The notes under the pieces were generated by a model. The model worked only from the letters and a program-made list of their open reading frames with translations. It was not told the DNA's origin and did not search any database. From Ypsolopha sequella (taxonomy: Eukaryota > Arthropoda > Insecta > Lepidoptera > Ypsolophidae), in the NCBI GenBank assembly GCA_934047225.1, contig OW203993.1:27170069-27234068 (forward strand): 64,000 bases of DNA. The letters are read 5' to 3'. The position numbers and the translations under genes were made by a program. Positions 10,830 through 22,065 of the stretch are shown piece after piece. How positions within the stretch are numbered: the stretch's first letter is position 1; every line of letters begins with the position of its first letter.

Positions 10830-10909
10830 TTATGTCGTTGGCAGCATGTACCGACTTTGTCCACACATTTATTTTATGTTTTTTTTTTATTATTTTGTCG
10901 TTGGCAGCA
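10830..10909. repeat. Short tandem duplication at the LTR edge
   Basis: TCGTTGGCAGCATGTACSGA plus CTTTGTCCACACATT occurs at 10835-10870 and again at 10898-10932, separated by a poly-T tract. The first unit is a truncated copy of the LTR start with the same upstream flank. No polypurine tract is recognisable before the LTR. Confidence 0.6.
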
Positions 10910-11369
10910 TGTACGGACTTTGTCCACACATTAAGATTATCTTAACATTTCTCAATAATTATTTCCTATTCCTATTGACATAGTTTACTTAAGTCAAGGT
11001 TGCTAACACAGCGCCCGCAAGTATTGAGGACAAGTTAGTGCCTTCCGGATGACGATATGACTGCAAGCGAATAGCGATACATTGTTAACCCTAAAGTATT
11101 GTAGAAACGTCAGTTGGTTTCGTGCCACTCATGAACATTTACATAATTTATAACATAACATTTTATATTCCTTTTTCTCTTGCAATAACATAACAGTGCA
11201 ACATTTATATTTCATTAATTAAACATTATTAACATAACAATTAACAATTCATTTCCACTATTATCCTGCCAAGGCACACTGGACTCGTGGTATCGGTCGG
11301 TCGTCGCGTTTGGATCACGAGTACCTTCTGTAAGGGAGAGCTAGTCTGATATTAGTCCCTACCCTTACA
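10910..11369 (+). mobile_element. LTR (family A), 460 bp
   Basis: Same family as the solo LTR at 6551, with TGTACGGACTT...CCCTTACA ends. The flanking pentamers (CAGCA and TTGCT) differ, so it is not a simple solo-LTR insertion. With the Env-like tail upstream it is best read as the 3' LTR of a 5'-deleted element. Confidence 0.85.
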
Positions 11370-11374
11370 TTGCT

Positions 11375-11640
11375 CTTGCGCAGATGGAAAGAAAAGAACC
11401 AATATTAATATTGAAGGGTGGCACGGCAAAATAAATCGATATATTGGACGAAGATATCCAACATTGCCCTAGTTGTTGGATGTCTTACAAACACAAGGTA
11501 GTGAATATGAATTAAAAAATTCGAGTAAAAAGAATAAAGAATATGAATTAATCTACCAGGAAATTGATTTGGCAATAAACGACTTAAAAGAAAAGGAAAT
11601 TTCAGTTAGTCATTGTTTGGAGATAATTAGCCCTTTTTCA
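11375..11640 (+). pseudogene. MULE transposase C-terminal tail, fragment 1
   Basis: The reading frame gives INIEGWHGKINRYIGRRYPT, then a stop, then LLDVLQTQGSEYEL and a helical end (KEKEISVSHCLEII). The 'NN.IEGWH..IN' motif follows the catalytic core in insect Mutator-like transposases with a FLYWCH finger. The related copy at 15270-16340 has NNVIEGWHHNIN. Only the tail survives, directly after the LTR. Confidence 0.6.
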
Positions 11641-11960
11641 ATAACGTTTTGAAAAAATACATAACAGTTACATAAGATATCGGTTTTTTTGACAAAGCGT
11701 ACCACGTTTTATGTTAAGGAATAAATGTATGCTACAAAGAATTCACATACAAGTTTTTTTTTTTTTACGAAGAGGCGAGTGAATATATTGTATTTTTATG
11801 TTTAAGGAATAAATGCATACAACAAAAAAAAATTACGTTTAAGGAATAAATGTACACAAAAAAGTTACATATAAGTTAACAGTTTTTTTTTACAGAGGAC
11901 AAAATATTTTAAATTTTTTGTATGTCTTATAAGGACCAAATGTATGCCAAAAAAAGTTTG
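11641..11960. repeat. Degenerate tandem repeat
   Basis: A word like TTTAAGGAATAAATGTAYAC recurs four times (about 11710, 11800, 11840 and 11925), separated by poly-T or poly-A. No coding potential. Confidence 0.5.
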
Positions 11961-11996
11961 TTTTAGAAAGAAAATCCCTTTTATTTATTCATTGTT

Positions 11997-12125
11997 AGAG
12001 TTCCGTAGTATCTAAAAGGTACAAAATGATCTTTATGGTAAGACTCCGTTGTACATCCGTCCGTACGTCCAGCCTCATAACTTTAGGCACCGTTAAAGAT
12101 AAAGACTTGAAATTTGGCACAAAAA
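11997..12125. repeat. Lepidopteran dispersed repeat, 3' fragment
   Basis: AGAGTTCCGTAGTATCTAAA and the CCGTCCGTACGTCC segment match the terminal part of the element at 24449-25215. Truncated. Confidence 0.65.
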
Positions 12126-12129
12126 TATA

Positions 12130-13660
12130 ATTTATTTGCCTTTATTAACATTACAGTACTTGTAGTATATGTAATATGCATTCCAGATTGCCATATCAAT
12201 CAAGTGAAAAAACACTTTCTTATACCAACGGATAGTTTTCCTATCGTTATATTTATAGCATTGTTATAAAAATTATCCATGTAAAGTTATGACCTTTAAA
12301 TAAATATGGAGCTATCAATTTCATCACAATTTCTTCGACTTTTGAAGTATTTAGATTGATCTCTTCTAGATCTTCTTTCCCAGCATAAATTTTGAAATAG
12401 AACACATATCCATCCGATGTCGTAAGAATATAAAATTTGATTCCATATCTGGCATTTTTGGATTTGATATATTGCCGGAACACTTAACGACCCCGAAACA
12501 ATAGCAATGACTCATTAAGAGATAGATTTTGTCCAGGGCTGTAAGCATTTTGAAAATTGTCTATAATTTGGTCCACAAAAAACTGTACTTTTCGCATCCT
12601 TTTTGATTCTAACTCTGAAATGCACAAGCATCTGAGTATTTGCGCAAATCGTCTTCCAGACATAGTGTAAATACGGGATGGTAATATAACGGGTCGGTAT
12701 ACGTGAATAGTTTGGGCATATTTGGCGTTTTATTTTGTGCTTGTAAAAGACAGAGGCCAATAAACTTTTTCAGTTCTTCAGTGTCTGTTTCGCGAAAAAC
12801 TTGTTTTCGGGAGTGTCTTGTATGAGGTCTTTCTGATGAGCATAACTTTTTCCGTATGCATTAGTGCACAAAACAATGTGTTGAAGTAATTGAGGAGTTA
12901 AGAAAAATTCGAATAACTCACCTGGCTTCGAGTTTGTATCCAGTGTAATTGGAATTTTAGGCCCTTCATTGCCAGCGTCAAATGGAAATTCAGGAATTGT
13001 GGAAGTGTCATCTACCCATGGGTCTGTATCTGCTCGCGGTTCATTGGACGATGTGCTGGGCTCACAAACATCAAAGTTATTTTCAGTTGGTTCCGGGGAT
13101 GGAGCGCTTGGCTGATTATCAACGACAGTATCAATCGGCTCCAGTGACAAAGTGCGTGGCTGATCAATTTCGTGTGGCTGTTGGATTGAAGTGCTTGGCT
13201 GACCGGTGACCACTAGATTTGACCCTTGAGCTACAGTGCTTGATTGGTCAATAACCTCTGGATTCTGTGGTCGCAGCGAACTACTTGGAAAATTCACTAA
13301 GAGTGGATTTTGACCAGAGAGAGAAATACTTGGCGGGTCGATAACAATGTGAGAATTCCTACCACTTACTTGATTTTCTTCATCAGAACTTATAATATAG
13401 TCCATTGAGTCAGAATCTAAGTCATCCATTCTTGGATCATAATTTATATCTGACCCATATTCACCGGCGGAATCATTGTAAGCATCTCTGTTATCTTCAT
13501 CAGACGAAACTTCATCAAAAAGTTCACTTATTCGGTCAGCATTATGCTCGTACCTACCAGGTTTTTTCTGTCTTCGATTCCGATTAATTTTATATAGATA
13601 TCTAAAAAAAAGAATCAAGATAAAATATAAATTTTCTTTGCAAAAAATGGAAATCTTTCA
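12130..13660 (-). pseudogene. piggyBac-family transposase, frameshifted and internally deleted
   Basis: The first open stretch (13618-12770, 282 residues) is an acidic, Ser/Pro-rich N-terminus leading into the DDE_Tnp_1_7 domain (TPQLLQHIVLCTNAYGKSYA). Broken frames then give the 'LLQAQNK.P' block, SLNESLLLFRGR, and a segment ending in ILTTSDGY, which should hold the first catalytic Asp. YMDNFYNNAIN, with the second Asp, is present at about 12260-12290 but out of frame by one base. The next readable block is RKTIRWYKKVFFHLIDMAIW, from the very end of the family, so the third-Asp region is deleted. The enzyme would act at TTAA sites. No ends were located. Confidence 0.85.
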
Positions 13661-13939
13661 TCAATAATTGAAAATGTGTTGTGTTACAGTGCGCGCCAAT
13701 CCATTAGTCGCCTCTGAATGAGTTACGAGTGCAAACTTGCGCAGGTACAGTCAACGAAACCATAATATCAACGGTTGATTATTAAATGTTTACTATAAGT
13801 GGGAAGGTGTACTTGTTGTACCTACCTATTTAATTGTTTATTTATAATTTTAGTGCAATCTTAACAATATAAATAAAACGCATTAAAATAAACACAATTT
13901 TTTTACATTTTCGCCTTAAAACGCTGTAACTTCCGCGAA

Positions 13940-14740
13940 AGGAAATTGCTAATGTCATCCCCAAATTTGACGGTGACGTAAAGCTTTTAAATTTATTTAT
14001 AAGAAAGTGTGAGTATGTGATTCGTTGTTGTAGATTAGAGGGAAATGCAGCTCAAGATTTGTATGTTTTCCATGTGATTACTTCAAAATTACCCGGAAGA
14101 GCCGCATCATTAATTAGTGAACGACAAGATTTAAATACATGGAGAGATTTAAAAATAGCTTTAGAGCAACATTTTGGTGATCCACGTTCGGAAGAATGTA
14201 TTGCGACAGAGTTGGAAACATTGAAAATCGGTAATGGCGAATCATATTTAGATTTTTGCAATAGAATTCAACATACGAGAAGCACATTAATTGCCTAAGT
14301 AAACATGATCCAAGACCCTAACCTTCGGTCAAGTAAAATTGTGATTTACAACAATATGTCAATGAATGTGTTCCTTTATAATCTTCCAGAGGATTTACTA
14401 CGCATAGTACGATTGAAAGGATGCAGTTCTTTGGAAAATGCATTGAGCATCGTCCTAGAGGAAGTGAATTTCTTATACCAATACATCACAAGAAACAAAA
14501 TGTTAAAAATGCCCCATAGCTTACAGCCAAAGCCTCAACCTGTAGTACAACCCCCTGTTCAACAAGGTCAATTCAAATTTGGCATTCCACAGAGCAATCA
14601 GATTAAACTACCCTTTCAACGACCCCAACAATTTGGTTTTAGACCCCAGCTTCCACAGCAACCCACAGGATACAGGTTGGGGCGTTGCAAACAGTTTAAG
14701 AAAGAAGGGAAATGTGCAGGATCCGTCACACTGAACACGG
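13940..14740 (+). pseudogene. Gypsy-type gag relic
   Basis: Reads IANVIPKFDGDVKLLNLFIR, then LPGRAASLISERQDLNTWRD, ALEQHFGDPRSEECIA, and a C-terminal Pro/Gln-rich tail with CKQFKKEGKC. This is the capsid region of insect Gypsy/errantivirus gag. A single TAA at 14296-14298 (STLIA, stop) interrupts an otherwise open frame that resumes in the same phase. The zinc knuckle is cut off at about 14730 by unrelated sequence and then by a copy of the lepidopteran repeat. No protease or RT follows. Confidence 0.75.
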
Positions 14741-14754
14741 TAAGCTATAAAAAA

Positions 14755-14960
14755 TTTCAAAACAAGGGTCATGATACAAATAAAAAAGCGGTCAAGTGCG
14801 GTTCGGACTCGCGCACGAAAGGTTTCCTTACCATAATCTATAAAAACGGCAAAAAAATCACGTTTGTTGTATTGGAGCCCCCCTTAAATATTTGTTTTAG
14901 TTTAATTTGATTATTTATGTTTAAATTGAATTTTAATTTAAATTGGACGGACTGAAACAG
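14755..14960 (+). repeat. Lepidopteran dispersed repeat, 5' part
   Basis: GCGGTCAAGTGCGGTTCGGA and CTCGCGCACGAAAGG begin this copy; a GGAGCCCCCCTTAAATATTT stretch follows. It truncates the gag relic and overlaps its last open codons. I know the family from many moth genomes as a high-copy repeat but not its class. Confidence 0.75.
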
Positions 14961-15269
14961 ACAGACAGAAAAGAATTCTAAAAATCACAATTCAATCTAA
15001 GCTTGAGGCAATCATATCGTGGCCATCATTGCAGTTATAGCGGACCAAGGCTTGTATAGTGCTTTACTCCGAAATGATTGTTATGTGGTCCTATATTGGC
15101 AACCTTAATAATAGTATAAGTGCAAACTCAAGACAAACTCTTATGAGAGCTGGTTGCCTGGAACTTTGTCGCGGGAAATTGACCTTTTGCACCTGATTGT
15201 TTTTGACAAAGAGATGTGTCTGGATCGTAGCAGATTGAAAAAAAAAATGCAAACGTTAAAAAAATTAAT

Positions 15270-16340
15270 ACAAATAATCAAAATGAAGTTGAAGTGCCAA
15301 AACAATTCGAAAATTTTCTTTTAGCTGATTTTAAACAAGATGATAACAGAATTTTCGTTTTTTGCACATCCGAGGAGAAAATCACGTGGAAAATGTAACG
15401 AATTTTTTTATGGATGGCACATTAAAATTTTGCCCGAAACCATTCACACAAACGTTTACCATTCATGCTGATATTGGCAGCGATAGTAATTTTACTAATA
15501 TTGTGCCCTAATTTATGCGTATATGTCACAGAGAAATAAAGATTCTTATGAAATTTTATTTACTCTAATAAAATCGCAAATACCCCAGTGGAATCCATCT
15601 AAAGTAATGAATGATTTTGATGAAGCCTCAATAAAAGCTCTCCCATCACTCGATTCCTATAGATGTCAAAGGTTGTCATTATCATTATACTAACAGCCTT
15701 TTTCGAAAGATTACCAAACTGGGCCTTGCAACAAAAAAGGGTTATAGCAGCAGGATTAACAAACGAATAATTTCCCTTTGTGACAATTTAGCTTTCCTGC
15801 CGCCAAATCAAATCAAAGAAAGTTGGGAATATATACAGCAAGAAATGCCAGACGACGATGCCTTTGGTAAATTAAAAAAATATTTCTCCACATTTTGGAT
15901 GAAACCACAATTACAAAAAATATGGTGCGTTTATGGTGAGATGCATAGAACAAATAATGTAATTGAGGGATGGCATCATAATATAAATACAAATGTAAAT
16001 AAAAACGAAACAAATTTATTGCAGCTTTTACATATTTTATACGATGATGCAACAATAATGAAGTATAGAACTATGCTTCAACAGAACCATGGGCAGAGAC
16101 AAATAATGTAATTGAGGGATGGCATCATAATATAAATACAAATGTAAATAAAAACGAAACAAATTTATTGCAGCTCTTACATATTTTATACGATGATGCA
16201 ACAATAATGAAGTATAGAACTATGCTTCAACAGAACCATGGGCAGAGCTAACGACGAAATTACATAATCATTGAAACCCAAATGCAATTATTAGAAGGCG
16301 AAATATCTGTGGGTCATTTCTTGGATAAATTACGTTGAGC
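15270..16340 (+). pseudogene. MULE transposase relic, fragment 2
   Basis: Frames interrupted by many stops read VEVPKQFENFLLADFKQDDN, FFMDGTLKFCPKPFTQTFTI (first catalytic Asp in DGT), ADIGSDSNFTNIVP, then the 'LPPNQIKESWEYIQQEMPDD' region and HRTNNVIEGWHHNIN. This is the order of the MULE domain (PF10551-like) and tail. The segment holding the second Asp (DFDEASIKAL near 15615) is readable but frameshifted. A 149-bp tandem duplication repeats the EGWHH region. Clearly dead. Confidence 0.75.
15950..16247. repeat. 149-bp direct tandem duplication
   Basis: Units 15950-16098 and 16099-16247 both start ACAAATAATGTAATTGAGGG and end CATGGGCAGAG. I see one difference (CTTTTAC against CTCTTAC). The duplication lies inside the MULE pseudogene and must be recent relative to its decay. 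Confidence 0.9.
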
Positions 16341-16384
16341 GCTTAGTACTATAAAGACAGAAAAGTATTTTTTATAATTTTTTT

Positions 16385-16630
16385 TTTAAGTTTAGATCGT
16401 TTTGATAAAATAGGTACCTACATAATCCAAAATTTTGTTTTGAAGTTTAGATGTTGTGTTAAAATAGGTACTTAATCCGAATATTATTTTATAAAAGTGT
16501 TGATTATTTAAAATAAGTACCTACATAATCCGATATTTATTTTGAAGTTTAGATCGTTTTGTTAAAATAGGTACTTAATCCAAAAAAAATTAGTGGTCAT
16601 TTTGTTAAAATAGGTATTAAGTACCAAATT
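16385..16630. repeat. Degenerate tandem repeat, units of about 60-75 bp
   Basis: The phrase TTTTGAAGTTTAGATSKTTTT with TTAAAATAGGTACCTACATA or TTAAAATAGGTACTTAATCC recurs about four times. No ORF. The following 180 bp (to about 16800) contain GGAACTAGTGATRACA words in both orientations and no gene. Confidence 0.6.
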
Positions 16631-16807
16631 GCGCTGTATATCACGTGACAAAAAAGCACTAGTCGTCCTATAGTAAAATCTTAAGTGCCAGTAAATAAAG
16701 TGGAACTAGTGATGACAAAATTTTACATCAGTTCCATTATTATAGGATTTATTTTAAATAGAACTAGTGATAACAGAAATTATCAGTAGTTCCATCATGG
16801 AACTGGT

Positions 16808-17290
16808 AATGGTACTAGTGTCAAGAAAGGAAACCCAGACGCTCTGCGCAAATGGTTAATTGCTGGACCAGAGTTAGCAGCAATGGTAGGTCATTACGAA
16901 AGTGAAATCCTCAAAATTAACCAAATAAATGAAATCGAAGATGAATACAGCACTCATCATTCCGACACACTCGCTTATCAGCAAAGGTTCAGCCAAGATG
17001 TAAGATCATTTGTAAACGCAATTGAAGAAATTCAAATTCAAATGGAAAACCCTTTTTTAGAAGAAACACAGGACTTGTACAACATTGATTCAAAATATGT
17101 TTCATCTCTAACAGTGGCTAACACAGTGACTAATATTGAAAAATATGGAGAAGTACAGTATTTAACTTTTTGGGAAGAAAGGTTGAAGTCGGGCATTAAA
17201 AGCATTCATGATCCCATTAAACTAAATAAATATAAAATATATGTAGATTTGTCGGAATTTTTGAATAAGCTGGCTAGACGTAGCGGCTAG
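16808..17290 (+). pseudogene. Unnamed metazoan TE-associated family, C-terminal part
   Basis: The frame opens as KKGNPDALRKWLIAGPELAA, then YSTHHSDTLAYQQRFSQDV, then ENPFLEETQDLYNIDSKYV, then VTNIEKYGEVQYLTFWEERL and IHDPIKLNKYKIY. I recognise this block order (RW...GPE...HHE...F..DV...NPF.E....L..LD...I..P...NK) as the C-terminal part of a large, multi-copy protein family without assigned function in insects, cnidarians and fish. The N-terminal and middle parts are missing here; a middle part of the same family lies at 20505-21430. No stop falls within the 135-codon core. Confidence 0.6.
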
Positions 17291-17740
17291 GCATATAGAT
17301 AATTATGTCGGCGAAAGAATGCAAGTTTGTATTTAGGTAGGTATGTATATGTACACAACAATATGATTCAGCTGTCAAAGAAAGAAAGCATGAAAAAATG
17401 CAATTGTGCGATAGATGAGTTGATTGGTTGCTAATAAGTAGGTAGATAAATTGATGTTGTACCTATTTATATATAGAAGGGCCAGAGGAAGCACTGTGCT
17501 CAGGCATGCAGTGGCTGGCTCAAAGAAATAGGATTAGGACACGCAATTGACACAAGGGACACGCAATTGTAACAAGAAAAGACACCTCCGCTATCGGCAC
17601 AAATTAAGAGGTAATAAAATAAAGAACTGGGCTCACAGCACGTTCCTTGGTACGATGAGGATGAAGCGCAGGCAAAATGAAGCTATGTGTCACCCTCACA
17701 CACCACTCACAAACCGCCACCAGGTATCCACTGCAAATCC
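17291..17740. other. No gene recognised
   Basis: AT-rich start, then GGACACGCAATTG occurring twice near 17540-17570. Nothing coding can be supported. Confidence 0.35.
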
Positions 17741-18052
17741 TTTATGACGTTGTTGATTTCGTCATCTATCTTTGCACGAAGATATTCTGAAGGTCGACTT
17801 CGCTGGACAATCCGACGAGTACCGTTTTTCGTGATCAATCTTCGTGTACTTTCGATGCTTGTTGTAAGGAACGATCGGTGATGTTTCTTGAAACACTTGA
17901 ACGCTTCTTGCTGTGGTGTTGCGTTGCGTGAAAGATGGCGGTGAACAAAGGTGCGCCTACGCCGACAAATTGATGCGTAATTTCTTCAAATCTTGTTTGA
18001 ATCTTCTGGAGCGAAAGGTGAGCGACCCGGTCCTGACACGGTCGCCAATTAT
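17741..18052 (-). mobile_element. Gypsy-type leader with primer binding site
   Basis: Read on the minus strand, AATTGGCGACCGTGTCAGGA follows the LTR end directly. TGGCGACCGTG is a typical tRNA primer binding site of insect Gypsy elements. The next 300 bp hold short open frames but no recognisable gag. The element has lost its body. Confidence 0.6.
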
Positions 18053-18226
18053 GTTCCCGAAGGATCATAAAGTAAAGAACTAGTAACAAAGAAGTGGTTT
18101 AATAATAATATACAATAATGCGTAGTGTCAATTCAGTAATCTAGTTGAGTGTGTCGAGCTGGCTCGCTGATTCCCCCTGACCCCCGCGCCCGGCACTGAC
18201 GACCGGTTATGTGAGTCGTAGGCGCG
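18053..18226 (-). mobile_element. Putative LTR, about 174 bp
   Basis: On the minus strand it starts TGTTCGCGCCTACGACTCAC and ends TTCGGGAACA, immediately before the primer binding site. The start is inferred from TG...CA convention and from where the upstream gag frame stops making sense. There is no second copy in the window to prove the border. Confidence 0.5.
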
Positions 18227-18850
18227 AACAATCATCATTATCACTTTCAAAGGTATGTCCTTCCACAAGATCATCAACTTTTGTTCTGTTGCTTCTGCAG
18301 CATTTTGTAAAATGATTTTTCTTTTGACACTTTTTACATATTTTACCGAAGGCGGGGCAGGATCTTCTGCCATGTACCGTGTGGCATCTGTTGCATTTAT
18401 ATGTACAACTATCTGAGTTTTCTGCAGTCGATGTCTTGATTGCTTTTATTTTAGCACTGTTGTCTTCTTTGATATTTATCATTTGCTTTTTTACAATTTC
18501 CGCAGACTTGCAAATGTCTATTGCTTTTTGCAAAGTGAGATTATCTTGGCTTAATCATTTTTCTTTTGTTGTATCATTATTTATACACATGACGATCCTA
18601 TCAACAAGGATACATTCAGTCAGACTGGCATATTCGCAGTTTGTAATTTTCTCCTTAAATTTTGTCATGAACACATCAAATGAGTCTTCATTTTGTTGTA
18701 TTTTGTTGAAGATATATCTTTCATAACGATAATATTCTCTAATAATATATATCGAAGCAGAAACCTCACGACTAGTTGTAGAAAGTGGGGGGTCAGCATT
18801 GCTGACGCCTTCATTATCAATTTTATCCATGACAGGCAAATCTAATCCAG
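18227..18850 (-). pseudogene. Gypsy (Mdg3-like) gag relic with zinc knuckles
   Basis: Two frames separated near 18540-18555 read VFMTKFKEKITNCEYASLTE with VDRIVMCI, then CNRCHTVHGRRSCPAFGKIC and CQKKNHFTKCC. The second part has the paired Cys/His knuckles of this gag class ('CPA.G..C..C...NHF'). The gag ends abruptly at the LTR, which is then followed by another leader on the same strand. This internal-LTR-internal order suggests recombination between copies. Confidence 0.75.
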
Positions 18851-19335
18851 CTTGAGGTAGGATGACATTGAAGCAAATAAGGAATCAAAAGAATACTTAG
18901 CTTTTATTTCCAGTACACGAATTCGTAATATTTAGTTCCTTACAGCTCTGCGACCCAGACAGAAAAGAACCGCGCCCGGTAAATAGTAAAAAATAAAGTT
19001 GTGCCGCGGCGGTTGTATGTTGGGCAAAGGCGTCTCACGGTGACCTTTAGTTGGTGAACTCAGTAAGTGCACTGAAGTTGGGCGGGGGCTGGGCTTCGGG
19101 GCTCAGACAGTGGGCAACAGCGCGGGACACTGTGGCATTTACTACGTGTTGGCTGCACACTGTAGCCCATAGATGTTCATGCTGAAGCCACAAAGGTGAA
19201 AAATCCATAAAAACCGGTCGAAACCTCTGTGAGCAGTGGTTATTGTGAAATATGGTAACAAACTGGTGATGGTTGCTGGTGCAGTTTTTATCAGTTAAAT
19301 GATTTTTCTTGAATAACTTGCTTTTATGGCTATTA
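18851..19335. other. No gene recognised
   Basis: Moderately GC-rich, with phrases such as GACCCAGACAGAAAAGAACC that resemble retroelement leader sequence. No frame is supported. It ends in a (TTA)n tract that is the tail of the next LINE. Confidence 0.35.
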
Positions 19336-20500
19336 ATTATTATTATTATTATTTATTATACACAAGCAGCTAGAAGCTGATACTGTCTATATCACTGCAC
19401 TTTAAGTCTTATTTATTTAAAAAATTATCTAGTCTATTTTTAAAACAGTTCACTGATGTAGCACTTATAACAGTCTCAGGTAGTTTATTCCACTCGGGAA
19501 CAACACGGTTAGGCAAGAAATGTCTGCGTGCGTTGCTTGCACATGTCGACGAGTTGATTTTAAGATGATGACCTCTCAGGTGACGATTTTGGTTCATCTT
19601 GTAAAGTTTTCCCAGTGTGGGAACATCATAGTGTCCTGTGAGCAACATGTTAATATCTTTTTTGAAATATGGACTCCAAATTTGGAAGGCGTATTCCAAT
19701 AATGGTCTCAAGTAAGTTTTATAAATCCTTAGAAATAGTTCCTTGTCTATGTAATTGAACGTTTTCTTAATCATATAAGTTATAGAGTTGGCTTTTTTAG
19801 TAACTTGGAGAATGTGTACATCCCATTTCAGGTTACTTGTTATTGTTACTCCTAGATCTTTCTATGATGTTACTATTTTTAAAGACTTTGAGTCGATTGT
19901 GTATGAAAGTTGAGGATTTCCGTTACCGATGTGTAAAACTGTACATTTTTCAGAGTTCAATGTTAAAAGCCAATCTTTAGTCCAATCAGTGATACGGTTG
20001 AGGTCATCTTGTATAACGTTGTGCGAGATTAGTGGATTACCCATTATTTTGGTGTCATCAGCAAACAACGATAATGCACTTTTAATGATGGCTTTCAAGT
20101 CTGTTAAGAAGATTCCAAAAAGGATGGGGCCTAGCACTGAACCTTGGGGTACACCACTGTGAACAGAATGGGAGTCTGAGAGTTGTTCGCCGACTCTTAC
20201 TTTGAATTTCCTTCCACTGAGAAAGTCTTCTATCCACTGTAGAAGATTTCCTCGTATTCCAAAGTGTTCCAGCTTTGCAACAAGTCTTTTTGTAGGGACA
20301 CGATCAAACGCTTTTTCATAATCCAGATATATGATGTCAATAGGTGCATGTTCATCACAATTCCTTGTCCAGTAGTCTAAGCAGCATAACAAGTTGGTAA
20401 CTATTGATCTACGGGGTACAAATCCATGTTGCTCCTCAATTATGATCTGTTCTCTAGATAAAAAGGCTCTAATTTGTTATGCTACAATTTTTTCGACGAA
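19336..20500 (-). pseudogene. 5'-truncated LINE, RT domain with FADD
   Basis: On the minus strand: IIIEEQHGFVPRRSIVTNLL, IYLDYEKAFDRVPTKRL, SGVPQGSVLGPILFGIFLTD, ALSLFADDTKI (catalytic FADD intact), DLGVTITSNLKWDVH, then FNYIDKELFLRIYKTYLRPL and a closing block VVPEWNKLPETV. Frames break near 19780-19860, and a stop lies in the 'VA, stop, QIRAFL' segment. The 3' tail is (TAA)n at about 19335. The 5' edge falls mid-domain at about 20500, as expected of incomplete target-primed reverse transcription. CR1-like by sequence. Confidence 0.85.
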
Positions 20501-20504
20501 GGGG

Positions 20505-21430
20505 TTGTTTCCCCACCTTCTTTGCAGTCAGACGTTTTCTGTCCAGCTGCTTTTGAAAATATTGTTTACAATCCATCGTCTGTAACAGCGGAAGGTGCCC
20601 TTCATGGAACATCAATCAGTATTGTTGAGCATCTTGATCAAGGCACACAAATAGTACGTCGTCGTACGCTTCCAATGTCAGAACCCAGTGCCTCCTCATC
20701 ACTTCGTGTAAAAAGTTGGCCTTTTTACCCTAATGTTGTTTCTTACACAATGAAAGAAAAGGAACCTAGGGTTCCTCCCATTCCTGAGGTTAGTTTCACA
20801 AAAGATTTGGAAGCTGAGAAAAAGATCAAGGATGCATGGCTTGAGCAAATTTGAGATATAGTAGATACAGCAGAACGAAATTCCAAATCAATTTCATGAG
20901 CTGTCTACCACACATGTCAGCAGCCGGACGAAGCGAAAAGCGTTTCAATATCAGTTCTTCTCCCTCTACTACCAAATCCTTCGCATGCAATAGCTGTTAT
21001 CAAGCATATTATTTGTAACGTGCAAAAAACCATTGCATATTTGAACCCAAACCAAGCAAAATGGATCAACCTCTATCCAGTCTCGGAAAGGTCTTCAAGT
21101 GGAATTATCAAGAGCAGTTTTGTGAAAATGAAGTTGTTCTCATGGGTGCTTTCCACATAGATATGAATTATATGAATTTAATTTGGGAATTATTAGATAA
21201 ATCTGGGATAACTTCAGCTTTAGTACGTGCTGAAGCGTGTGGCGAGGGAAAGGCTCAATCATTTTTGAATCATTTTGGGCCCGATACCATCATGAAGTTC
21301 TTTCAGCTGCTTTGCATATTGTTTCTATGCGCGCCTGTGATACATACAAAGCCGAAAATCCAGATACACACCTTAACTTCGAGGAATGGAAACAACAACA
21401 ATCGGCAGATTCAGCTATGTTTTAATACTG
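20505..21430 (+). pseudogene. Unnamed metazoan TE-associated family, middle part
   Basis: First frame: VTAEGALHGTSISIVEHLDQ, then SWPFYPNVVSYTMKEKEPRV and PPIPEVSF. After stops and a shift it continues MDQPLSSLGKVFKWNYQEQF, VVLMGAFHIDMNYMNLIWEL and, in another frame, NPDTHLNFEEWKQQQ. This matches the middle of the family whose C-terminus lies at 16808-17290 ('DQPL..L.K..QW...........V...GGLHIE M'). The order is inverted relative to that piece, so they are two copies or a rearranged one. A LINE was inserted directly upstream. Confidence 0.6.
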
Positions 21431-22065
21431 GAATATAATTCTTAGTTTATATCTTATGATATCTGTTGTCAAAATAATGACTGAAGTTAGAAATAATTAC
21501 AGATTCTATGCATCTACACTTAAAATTTACGTTATTTATTTCCGACCGGTCCACTAATGGTTAGATAATTTTTTTAATTAAAATATTACACAAAAGAAAG
21601 TTTTCACAAAATTATCGAGTGCATGTGAAAAGTATTATTTTCTTCTATTTTGGACTATCCGCAGACACAACAGCACAGCATAGCATTTTGCTGGGGGACG
21701 CGTCTTAATGTTGTTTTGGTCGATATTTTTGTATGACACACATCGAGTTGCTAATTTAGGTCAGGAACCGCCTGTTGTTATTGTATCAATAATATAATTA
21801 ATTGTACCAAATAATGTAATTAATTGATCGCTATAAATAAATATAAAACCGGCCAAGTACGAGTTGGATTCACGCATAGGTTCCGTAACAACACACAATA
21901 CGGTTACTAAACCCTAAAAACATGATGATAAATAACATCAATATACAAGATGCCATAGCAACATCAAGGCGATAAAAAATAAGGCAATAAAACAAAAGCA
22001 CCTGACAAACAATTCGGCAGCCTCTGCCTGGGCAGAGAATATATAACTCTGATTATGAAACCCTA
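21431..22065. other. Non-coding; repeat fragment inside
   Basis: At about 21846-21990 there is a lepidopteran-repeat fragment (ACCGGCCAAGTACGAGTTGG), continuing with GCAACATCAAGGCGATAAAA, which recurs at about 45115-45140. The rest is AT-rich with no gene seen. Confidence 0.5.

Noticed and set aside
16360..16630. CRISPR-like array
   Set aside because: Units are degenerate and spacers are not unique; a eukaryotic tandem repeat explains it.
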